NCBI GenBank assembly: GCA_937927665.1 | Contig: CALBRY010000408.1 | Location: 1-12,610, forward strand | Reading direction: 5' to 3' | Length of the DNA: 12,610 nucleotides | Source: an uncultured Chloroflexota bacterium | GTDB taxonomy: Bacteria > Chloroflexota > Anaerolineae > Aggregatilineales > Phototrophicaceae | Shown here: one piece after another, positions 6,772 through 12,610 of the stretch | Layout: the number at the start of each line of letters is the position of its first letter | Numbering within the stretch: the first letter of the stretch is position 1 | Notes under the pieces: generated by a model | Told to the model about the DNA's origin: nothing | Database searches by the model: none | Seen by the model: the letters and a program-made list of their open reading frames with translations, nothing else | Position numbers and translations under genes: made by a program

Positions 6772-6792
6772 ACAGCTTTGAGTTAAAGCTGT
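6772..6792 (+). other. Intercistronic hairpin between Rieske and cytochrome b genes
   Basis: ACAGCTTT and AAAGCTGT form a perfect 8-bp stem with a 5-base loop GAGTT. No T-run follows, so it is not a standard intrinsic terminator; an mRNA processing or stability element is possible. It sits upstream of the AGGAG ribosome site of the next gene without covering it. Confidence 0.6.
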
Positions 6793-6824
6793 TCGTATCA
6801 AGGAGAGAGGCAGGAGAGTAACGG

Positions 6825-8684
6825 ATGTCCGTCCTCCCATTTCCGTCGTTTTTAGACGACATCAAGGAAAAAGGCTTAAAACGCGCCGTTTTTGAAGGGG
6901 TGAACGAGATCGTAGAACGCGCCAGCGCAGGGATGAACCTTCAGGACATCCGCGAGGCGCTGCGCGGCGACGCCCCCTCCCGCAAGCCAAATCCCCGTTT
7001 GCAACCGCATGCGGATGGTTTCTGGCTGCATATGCGTCCGAGCTACTTCCATCGGTCGGTAACGGGCATTTATCCCGAATTCCGTCTCGGCTGGCTCTCG
7101 ACGTATTTCGTCTTTTTTGAGACGATCACCGGTATGCTGTTGATGGTGTGGTATACACCCTCGCCGGAAGTCGCCTATTCGAACATGCTCGCCATCATGG
7201 CGAATGTTCCACTCGGTCAGTTCATGCGCGACCTGCACCGTCTCGGCGCGGAAGCGATGGTCTTGATAGTCACGCTGCATATGTTAAGAACGTTCCTGAC
7301 AGCGAGTTATAAGAAACCGCGTCAGTTTACGTGGGCAAGCGGCGTTGTACTGGTCATCCTCACGTACTTCCTCTCCTTCAGTGGTTATCTCCTGCCGTGG
7401 GACCAACTCGCGCTGTGGGCGGTGACGATTGGTGCGTCAATGGTTGAAGCTGCGCCGCCGGAAATCGTCGGTACAAACCTGAACCTGCTGCTGCGCGGCG
7501 GTCCGGACATCGGCGCTAACGGTTTGCTCCGTTTCTACCTGCTCCATGTATTGCTCGTTCCGGCACTCCTGTTCGTTTTTACGGGCGTTCACTATTACAA
7601 AGTGATCCTGCATGGTCACAGCCTGCCGCCCAAAGAAGAGAACATCGGCGAAGACACCGCCAAGCGTGTTCCGCTTGATAAGCGCGTGTACTTCATCCCC
7701 GATATCCTGAGCAGTGAAGTCATGTGGATCGGCATCACATCGCTGATCTTGATCGTGCTGGTGACATGGTTCTTCCACGCGCCGCTTGAAAATCACGCCA
7801 ACCCGCAAGTGACACCGCTCGGCACGACAGCGCCGTGGTATTTCTTGTGGATTCAAGGCGCGCTCAAACTGGGTGATAAGGTGCTGTGGGGCATTATCTT
7901 CCCCACCGTCTTCCTCGTCTTCCTGTTCGTATGGCCCTATGTCGATACCGCTCCGAGCCGCCGCTGGGCGCACCGTCGCATTCAGCTAACGGTCGGCTTC
8001 GCGATCATGTCGATGCTGGTGATCTTCAGCTACATGGGCTTATCGGAATTCGGCGTCGTCAATTCGGCGGACGTGACCATCATGCATCACCTGACGATGG
8101 AACCCGCGCACAATCATATGGGTATCCTCCGCCCTGTTCCGTATGAAGAACTCGTTCCCGGCTTGTACAGCAGTCGCGAATTCGCGGTCGAAGACTCCCG
8201 CGAAGGCGCATCGGCTGTTGCAGCACTGAACGCAGAACTCGATATGGAACTTGCGGCAGGCATCCCGCGCTTTATGAATACCGAAGGTATTGCACCTGCC
8301 GGAACGCTCGACGAAGATATTCGCCGTTACATGGAAACACAGCACCTTCCGCTAACCGACATGAACTTCGTCGCTTCGCCGGATAGTGCGCCGGAACTGC
8401 GTGCAGTGATGGAAGAATTCGCTCACGAAATCGAGCTGAATGAGGACGAACTCCACAACGGTTGGGGCGGCGTCATCATCACCGAAGTGCAAGATGGTCT
8501 GAAGCGTATTGATGTGTTCATCTACTGGCAAGATGTGGTCGTTGAAGGTGGTAAGGTTGTGTACGGCGAAGACGGCGAACCGATCCTTCGTCTAGATGAA
8601 AACGGCAACCCGATTCCGCGTTTGAACGCGCAGCACATCTTTATCCATCGCGACTCGCAGTATTTCGCGGCACCGGGAACGTGA
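6825..8684 (+). CDS. Fused cytochrome b6/subunit IV with long C-terminal extension
   Basis: This is the quinol-oxidising membrane subunit of the bc-type complex. The 619-residue protein starts with about 85 polar residues, then about seven membrane helices between 88 and 405: four like cytochrome b6 and three like subunit IV, in one chain. The heme b ligands are H138 and H152 (14 apart) and H241 and H256 (15 apart); the 14/15 spacing is the b6 pattern. SGYLLPWDQLALW (186-198) is the b6-type Qo segment. The Qo motif normally written PEWY is A336-P-W-Y339. The protein has no Cys at all, so it lacks the residue that anchors heme c(n) in b6 proteins. Residues 405-619 form a soluble tail without CxxCH, containing HHLTMEPAHNHMG and a beta-rich end with DENGNP. 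A good AGGAG precedes the ATG. The names qcrB or petB/D both fit partly. Confidence 0.94.
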   Translation: MSVLPFPSFLDDIKEKGLKRAVFEGVNEIVERASAGMNLQDIREALRGDAPSRKPNPRLQPHADGFWLHMRPSYFHRSVTGIYPEFRLGWLSTYFVFFETITGMLLMVWYTPSPEVAYSNMLAIMANVPLGQFMRDLHRLGAEAMVLIVTLHMLRTFLTASYKKPRQFTWASGVVLVILTYFLSFSGYLLPWDQLALWAVTIGASMVEAAPPEIVGTNLNLLLRGGPDIGANGLLRFYLLHVLLVPALLFVFTGVHYYKVILHGHSLPPKEENIGEDTAKRVPLDKRVYFIPDILSSEVMWIGITSLILIVLVTWFFHAPLENHANPQVTPLGTTAPWYFLWIQGALKLGDKVLWGIIFPTVFLVFLFVWPYVDTAPSRRWAHRRIQLTVGFAIMSMLVIFSYMGLSEFGVVNSADVTIMHHLTMEPAHNHMGILRPVPYEELVPGLYSSREFAVEDSREGASAVAALNAELDMELAAGIPRFMNTEGIAPAGTLDEDIRRYMETQHLPLTDMNFVASPDSAPELRAVMEEFAHEIELNEDELHNGWGGVIITEVQDGLKRIDVFIYWQDVVVEGGKVVYGEDGEPILRLDENGNPIPRLNAQHIFIHRDSQYFAAPGT

Positions 8685-8689
8685 TAAAC

Positions 8690-9799
8690 ATGAACCTTCA
8701 GGGACTCATCTTCAAAAAGATCGAACACCGTATCATTGCGGGTACGGTGGCGTTCCTGGCAATGATGGCGATCATCGGTTGGATCGCCATCAATGAACCG
8801 GGGCGCATGGCATCGTTCGAGCAGCAGTACCTCGCCCGCTCAATTGAACGCGGCGCGGCGCTGTTTTCGACCAACTGTACGGAATGTCACGGCACGGATG
8901 GGCGCGGTGTTGTCGGTCGCGCACCCGCGCTGAACAGTCCGTATCTGTTCGGTCATGATTTCTACGGGGCGATTGACCGCGAAACCAGCAACTTGGAATC
9001 GGAACTCAACAACCCGAACACGACCGAAGAACGCCGCACGGAAATTCAAGCGCGCTTGACGGAATTACAAGCGGAACGTGCCGCGCTCGCGCAGCAGCTC
9101 GCCGCAGTTTCGACCAAGCCCGGCTTCTACGATCCTGAAACGCCAAGCCGCATGACCAATCTCGGTTGGGCGAGCACGCTGTACAACTTCGTCTATACCA
9201 CGCTGGTTCACGGTCGCCCCTCAAGCTCAAGCTATTGGGGTCTGCCGATGGCGGCATGGATTCAGACGGGCGGCGGTCCGCTGCGCCCCGACGAAGGTCA
9301 GGACATCGTGAATTACATCCTCAACTGGGATAAGGGCGAAGATTGGACGGTCGAAGACCTGCTCGCCGTTAATCAGTTCCCGATCCGCCCGGTTGACCCG
9401 GCGACCGTTGTTTCGAGCGGTGTAGAAACAATCGGCACGGATGTCGCGGCGATCGTGGCAGAACTGCCCGGCTTCCAGGGCGATCCCCAGAACGGCTTGA
9501 CCTTGTATCAAGGCGCGCTCGGCTGCCTCGGCTGTCACGGCAACGCGGTGATCGCACCGCCAACCGAAGGCACATGGTCGCGTGTTCAGGAAGTCCGCCT
9601 GCAAGACCCGGCGATTCAAGCGCTGCTGCCTGAACAAACCGGCGAGGCATACCTCGCATTCAGTATCGTGCTGCCGCATGATTATCTGGTGCCGCCCTAC
9701 GGTCCGGTGATGCCGACTACCTTCGGCGCTCAACTCACCTATCAAGACCTTGCGGACTTGATCGCCTATCTCCAGAGTCAAGATCAACCCGCGCAGTAA
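8690..9799 (+). CDS. Membrane-anchored diheme cytochrome c of the bc-type complex
   Basis: This protein probably accepts electrons from the Rieske cluster, taking the role of cytochrome c1 or f. From ATG 8690 it has 369 residues: an uncleaved N-terminal anchor (about 17-35) and two cytochrome c domains. The first heme site is C63-T-E-C66-H67 with likely Met ligand M187 (GLPMAAW); the second is C279-L-G-C282-H283 with M341 (GPVMPTT). Between the first CxxCH and its Met lies an insert (about 96-139) that reads as a helical hairpin or coiled coil, rich in Glu, Arg, Leu and Gln. An in-frame GTG at 8681 overlapping the cytochrome b stop as GTGA is the alternative start. The gene ends the operon and is followed by an intrinsic terminator. 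c-heme attachment would depend on Ccm proteins such as those encoded downstream. Confidence 0.93.
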   Translation: MNLQGLIFKKIEHRIIAGTVAFLAMMAIIGWIAINEPGRMASFEQQYLARSIERGAALFSTNCTECHGTDGRGVVGRAPALNSPYLFGHDFYGAIDRETSNLESELNNPNTTEERRTEIQARLTELQAERAALAQQLAAVSTKPGFYDPETPSRMTNLGWASTLYNFVYTTLVHGRPSSSSYWGLPMAAWIQTGGGPLRPDEGQDIVNYILNWDKGEDWTVEDLLAVNQFPIRPVDPATVVSSGVETIGTDVAAIVAELPGFQGDPQNGLTLYQGALGCLGCHGNAVIAPPTEGTWSRVQEVRLQDPAIQALLPEQTGEAYLAFSIVLPHDYLVPPYGPVMPTTFGAQLTYQDLADLIAYLQSQDQPAQ

Positions 9800-9820
9800 G
9801 CGAACCCGCGCATTAAAGAG

Positions 9821-9851
9821 AGGCATGGCAGACAACGCCATGCCTTTTTTT
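9821..9851 (+). terminator. Intrinsic terminator of the Rieske-cytochrome operon
   Basis: AGGCATGGC and GCCATGCCT form a perfect 9-bp stem around a 7-base loop, followed by a run of seven T residues (9845-9851). It starts 21 bases after the cytochrome c stop codon. Confidence 0.95.
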
Positions 9852-9872
9852 ATCTCTCCAATCGCGGCACGA

Positions 9873-9890
9873 TGCGGTACAATACCCGCA
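9873..9890 (+). promoter_or_regulatory. Promoter of the small acidic protein gene, -10 box inside an inverted repeat
   Basis: TACAAT (9878-9883) is a good -10 box; the -35 position (about 9855-9860, TCTCCA) is weak. TGCGG (9873-9877) and CCGCA (9886-9890) form a perfect 5-bp inverted repeat on either side of the -10 box, which could be a regulator site. The leader would be about 45 bases. Confidence 0.5.
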
Positions 9891-9918
9891 TGACTTTGTG
9901 AAGCCCATCACCCACAGC

Positions 9919-9934
9919 AGGAGCGCATCCTCCT
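9919..9934 (+). promoter_or_regulatory. Ribosome site paired to CTCCT next to the start codon
   Basis: The only Shine-Dalgarno-like sequence, AGGAG (9919-9923), is exactly complementary to CTCCT (9930-9934), which abuts the ATG at 9935. The 5-bp stem with a 6-base loop would hide the ribosome site. The 11-base distance between AGGAG and the ATG is longer than usual. Confidence 0.5.
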
Positions 9935-10219
9935 ATGAAACGATTTGCGTTGATCGCATTGATTCTTCTCGTGATCGTGTTTGTCGCATTCCCCGCGTTC
10001 GCGCAGGAAGCCACCCCCGAACCGACCGCCGAAACGACTGAAGTGACCGAAGATGTTGTAGCAGCAGACAGCAGTAATACCGACGTAGCGGCGGTCGAAG
10101 CCGAACCGGAAAGCGCACAAGGAGCGGCACTTGCGGTCATTCTGATCGGTGGGGCGGCGGTTGCCAGCGTGGTCGGCTTTGTAATGCTGCGCGATGGGCT
10201 GTTGGGAAAACGCAAATAG
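9935..10219 (+). CDS. Small exported or bitopic acidic protein, unknown function
   Basis: The 94-residue protein is not recognised. It has a clear signal sequence (MKR, a hydrophobic core, then AFA before Q24 as a likely cleavage site). Next is an acidic Thr/Pro/Glu/Ala linker (25-62) with about ten acidic residues and no Lys or Arg, then a membrane helix (about 64-85) and a basic end LLGKRK. If the signal is cleaved, the product is a single-span protein with a roughly 40-residue acidic tail outside and the basic end inside. It sits between the cytochrome operon terminator and ccmE and has its own promoter. A role as an acidic partner for basic cytochromes, or a CcmD-like membrane helper, is imaginable from position only; neither is shown by the sequence. 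It has no heme motif or Cys. Confidence 0.82.
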   Translation: MKRFALIALILLVIVFVAFPAFAQEATPEPTAETTEVTEDVVAADSSNTDVAAVEAEPESAQGAALAVILIGGAAVASVVGFVMLRDGLLGKRK

Positions 10220-10263
10220 CACGGCATGAAGAAAACTTACCCGATATTTGGGGGAAACCTATA

Positions 10264-10301
10264 CTTACGGCGGGGTTACTCTCTTGTAACTGATCCGTAA
10301 G
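10264..10301 (+). promoter_or_regulatory. Four phased TTAC half-sites (double dyad) upstream of ccmE
   Basis: CTTAC at 10264, GTTAC at 10275, GTAAC at 10286 and GTAAG at 10297 start exactly 11 bases apart; the first two point right and the last two are their inverses. The outer arms extend to a perfect 7-bp pair CTTACGG/CCGTAAG and the inner arms are GTTAC/GTAAC around 6 bases, with 4-base gaps on both sides. The centre lies about 39-41 bases before the predicted transcript start, where activators or repressors bind. No T-run follows, so it is not a terminator. Confidence 0.7.
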
Positions 10302-10314
10302 CATCGGTTATAAT
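10284..10314 (+). promoter_or_regulatory. ccmE-ccmF promoter
   Basis: A perfect TATAAT (10309-10314) lies about 50 bases before the ccmE ATG. The nearest -35 candidate TTGTAA (10284-10289) is 19 bases away, longer than optimal, and is inside the dyad. This weak spacing suggests the promoter may need the protein that binds the dyad, or be blocked by it. CGGT and ACCG bracket the -10 box. Confidence 0.65.
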
Positions 10315-10365
10315 ACCGGGGGGTCTATACATCGTTATTGTTGGGAAAGTTCAGGAGTCCCACCC

Positions 10366-10911
10366 ATGACACAGTTGACGCATTGGGAAAAACCCGCTGC
10401 TGCGGATCTGCCGCGTACTTCCAGCAGCGAAAAGCTCAAGTTTATGATTGGCGGCGCGCTGATCCTTGGCGCGGTAGCATTCTTGCTCATCAGCGGCACA
10501 TTGAGCGGCGCACGCTACTTCATCACCGTAGATGATCTCGTCTCCGATCCGCAGTATGTCGGTCAAGCTGTCCGCGTGACGGGTGCGGTGATCGGCGACA
10601 CAATCCAGTATGACAGCGAAAACTTGATTATTCGGTTCGTTGTGGCGGATGTCGATTCGGATTCGCCGGAACTGGGCGAAGCGCTGCATTTAGCGGTCAA
10701 TGACCCGGCGGCGGCGCGGATGCAGGTGCGCGTCGAAAATCAGGTTAAGCCTGATCTGCTGCGCCATGAAGCACAAGCGATCATGACAGGCACATTGGAT
10801 GCGAACGGCGTTTTCCATGTGACCGAACTCAACTTGAAATGCCCGACGCGGTTTATCGAAGGCATGCCGGAAACCCTGCTCGAAGAAGGAGTAGTTGGGG
10901 AAGGCGCATAA
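10366..10911 (+). CDS. ccmE: Cytochrome c maturation heme chaperone CcmE, Cys type
   Basis: CcmE holds heme covalently in the outer compartment and hands it to CcmF for attachment to apocytochromes c. The 181-residue protein has a membrane helix at about 26-46, then an OB-fold domain: YFITVDDLVSD, GQAVRVTGAV, VKPDLLRHEAQAIMTGTLDANGVFHVTEL. The active-site segment is LNLKCPTRFIEG, with C159 in the position where most CcmE proteins have the heme-binding His. This matches the System I* form, known from archaea and some bacteria, where the motif is CxxxY. Here F163 replaces the Tyr that ligates the heme iron. The start ATG is supported by AGGAG 8 bases upstream. ccmF follows after 6 bases. The other Ccm genes (ccmA, B, C) are not in the window. 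Confidence 0.93.
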   Translation: MTQLTHWEKPAAADLPRTSSSEKLKFMIGGALILGAVAFLLISGTLSGARYFITVDDLVSDPQYVGQAVRVTGAVIGDTIQYDSENLIIRFVVADVDSDSPELGEALHLAVNDPAAARMQVRVENQVKPDLLRHEAQAIMTGTLDANGVFHVTELNLKCPTRFIEGMPETLLEEGVVGEGA

Positions 10912-10917
10912 TCGATC

Positions 10918-12610
10918 ATGCTCTCCGAATTGGGTACGCTTGCGCTGATTCTCACGTTCGGCGCGGCGGTTTACGCGATCGGTGCGTCGCTGCTTGGGGC
11001 GCGCCGAACCGATGACCGGTTGATCAGAAGTGGACGCAATGCAGCACTCCTCACCTTCCCCCTGCTCCTGTTCGCCTCGTTCTGCTTACTCGTCGCGCTG
11101 CTGACCGAACAATATCAAATCAGCTATGTGTGGCAAACCAGTGATCCCAGCACGCCCGCGCTGTTTCGATTCACCGCGTTATGGGGATCGCAGCAGGGAT
11201 CGATTCTATTCTGGTGTCTGTTGATGAGCGCGTTCGCATTCGCGGCGATCTTGATCAACTGGCGCGAACACCGCCGCTTGATGCCGTATGTGACAGCATA
11301 CACGATGGCGACTCTGGCGTTCTTCGTCGGGCTGGTATTGTTTCTCGAAAACCCGTTCCCGCGCTACTGGGTGACGCCGATGGGTGAAGTTGGCGAGGCG
11401 GTTTTGCAGCCCGCTGGAATGCTCATGCCTTCACCGACGCGACTGGCGGAAACCGCACAGGGTTTAAATCCGCTGCTGCGGCATTTCGGCATGATCATCC
11501 ACCCGCCGATGCTGTATCTCGGATTCGTCGGTTTCGTGATTCCCTTCGCGTTTGCGATGGCGGCGCTGGCATCAGGTGATTTATCGACAAATTGGATCAA
11601 AGCGACACGCCGATGGACACTCGCGGCATGGTTGTTCCTCAGTCTCGGACTCATCCTCGGCGGGCGCTGGGCGTATGACGTTCTCGGATGGGGCGGCTAC
11701 TGGGGATGGGATCCGGTCGAAAATGCGGCATTTCTGCCGTGGCTGATCGGCACGGCATTCTTGCATAGTGTGATGATTCAAGAAAAGCGCGGCGTGCTGA
11801 AAGTCTGGAATATGGTGCTGGTGATCTTCACATTCAGCGCAGTGTTATTCGGGACATTCGCCACCCGATCCGGCTTGATCGACAGCGTACACAGCTTCGC
11901 GCAGAGCGAAATTGGTTACCCGATGTTCTTCTTCTGGGCATCAATGACGCTGATCGGCGTGGTGCTGATCGTGGTGCGTCAGCGGCGCGGACAGTTGAAA
12001 GATGATCGGATCATCGTCGGCGTGGTCAGCCGTGAAGCGCTGTTTATCGCCAACAATATCGTGTTCGTCGCATTAGCGGTTTTGATCTTCTGGGGCAGCT
12101 TCGGCGCGCCAATTTCGGCGGAATTGTTCGCCGGAACGGACATCACGATCGGCACGGAATATTTCCAGCAGGCTACCCCGCCGCTGTTCATCATCATGTA
12201 TATCTTGATGGGTGTCGCCCCGCTTTCCGCGTGGGGTGCGATCAGCATCAGCCGTTTGGCGCGGGCGCTGATGATCCCGCTTGCAGTGACGATCATCGCG
12301 CTGGTGATCATTTTCCTGACCGGGACGACCGCCGCCGGAGCGCTGCTCGGCTATGGTGTGGTGCTGTTTGCGGGCGTGGTCGCGGTATATGAGACATGGC
12401 GCGGCGCGACTGCCCGCCGTAAAAGCACGGGTGAAAACTTCGCCGCCGCGACGATTAATATCTTCGGGCGCAACCGCCGCCGCTATGGTGGATTTATCGT
12501 GCATCTTGGAATCACGGTGATCGGTATCGGTGTGATCGGCTCGACACTGTTCCAACAGGAGACGCAGCGCACACTGCGGATCGGTGAAACGCTCACATTA
12601 GGCGCGTATG
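10918..12610 (+). CDS. ccmF: Cytochrome c heme lyase subunit CcmF (3' end cut by window)
   Basis: CcmF is the multi-span membrane protein that takes heme from CcmE and joins it to CxxCH motifs. The frame is open from ATG 10918 to the end of the window, giving 564 residues; most family members exceed 600, so the C-terminal part is missing. The tryptophan-rich WWD motif is WGGYWGWDPVENAAFLPWL (258-276). The expected heme-related His residues are visible: H195 (IIHPPMLY), H283 (FLHS), H325 (RSGLIDSVHSF) and H529 (GGFIVHLG). The N-terminal block reads LWGSQQGSILFW. It follows the ccmE stop by 6 bases with only a distant purine stretch as ribosome site, so translation is probably coupled. It should work with the Cys-type CcmE on cytochromes such as the diheme protein upstream. 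Confidence 0.95.
   Translation, partial: MLSELGTLALILTFGAAVYAIGASLLGARRTDDRLIRSGRNAALLTFPLLLFASFCLLVALLTEQYQISYVWQTSDPSTPALFRFTALWGSQQGSILFWCLLMSAFAFAAILINWREHRRLMPYVTAYTMATLAFFVGLVLFLENPFPRYWVTPMGEVGEAVLQPAGMLMPSPTRLAETAQGLNPLLRHFGMIIHPPMLYLGFVGFVIPFAFAMAALASGDLSTNWIKATRRWTLAAWLFLSLGLILGGRWAYDVLGWGGYWGWDPVENAAFLPWLIGTAFLHSVMIQEKRGVLKVWNMVLVIFTFSAVLFGTFATRSGLIDSVHSFAQSEIGYPMFFFWASMTLIGVVLIVVRQRRGQLKDDRIIVGVVSREALFIANNIVFVALAVLIFWGSFGAPISAELFAGTDITIGTEYFQQATPPLFIIMYILMGVAPLSAWGAISISRLARALMIPLAVTIIALVIIFLTGTTAAGALLGYGVVLFAGVVAVYETWRGATARRKSTGENFAAATINIFGRNRRRYGGFIVHLGITVIGIGVIGSTLFQQETQRTLRIGETLTLGAY

Noticed and set aside
7437..7973. Minus-strand frame opposite cytochrome b
   Set aside because: The translation is Arg/Gln/Glu/Asp-rich, lacks any motif, and is antisense to conserved heme-binding sequence.
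8681..8689. GTG at 8681 as cytochrome c start
   Set aside because: A GTGA overlap is possible, but ATG 8690 is preferred by codon; it changes only three residues before the anchor, so the function call is unaffected.
9227..9841. Minus-strand frame opposite cytochrome c running into its terminator
   Set aside because: It is a shadow of the strong codon bias of the real gene and ends inside the terminator.
11979..12555. Two minus-strand frames opposite ccmF
   Set aside because: Both are antisense to the conserved CcmF frame and carry no family motif.
1..12610. Mobile element, prophage or CRISPR array
   Set aside because: No transposase, integrase, terminal inverted repeats or repeat-spacer pattern were seen; the tRNA-Ser shows no duplicated 3' end that would mark an integration.

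Overview
The window reads as chromosomal DNA of a moderately GC-rich bacterium, most likely a member of the Chloroflexota (Anaerolineae-like). That placement is inference. It rests on the fused cytochrome b6/subunit IV protein with a long tail, the secreted proteins with Ala/Thr/Pro/Glu linkers, the Cys-type CcmE and the style of the hypothetical proteins. No phage, transposon, CRISPR or integrase signal was seen, and no gene-free stretch exceeds about 200 bases.

Left part (1-2711): the end of a GNAT-like acetyltransferase gene and a stand-alone response regulator run on the plus strand. They meet, stop codon against stop codon, a minus-strand pair encoding a DUF1684 protein and a sugar-type solute-binding lipoprotein. 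Upstream of that pair lies a tRNA-Ser(CGA) gene with its own promoter and a strong intrinsic terminator.

Middle part (2928-5957): a minus-strand run corA, RNase D-like gene, hypothetical gene, tadA, tightly packed and partly overlapping. It covers Mg2+ transport, RNA processing and tRNA wobble editing. The hypothetical protein ends in a sequence resembling a DNA-clamp binding motif. The corA promoter appears to start a leaderless mRNA.

Right part (5958-12610): a plus-strand respiratory block. Two tandem promoters drive Rieske protein, fused cytochrome b6/IV and a membrane-anchored diheme cytochrome c, closed by a clear intrinsic terminator. Together these would form a quinol:acceptor oxidoreductase of alternative bc type. 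A small secreted or bitopic acidic protein follows with its own promoter. Then come ccmE and ccmF (the latter cut by the window end), encoding heme handling and ligation for c-type cytochromes such as the one just upstream. CcmE carries Cys, not His, at the heme-attachment site (System I* type), and unusually Phe where Tyr is expected. An ordered array of four TTAC half-sites at exact 11-bp steps sits just upstream of the ccmE -10 box and is the most striking regulatory signal.

The most noteworthy items are the CPTRF CcmE, the 11-bp-phased dyad, the long soluble tail and altered Qo motif of cytochrome b, the coiled-coil insert in the diheme cytochrome, and the QLSFF C-terminus of the hypothetical protein.
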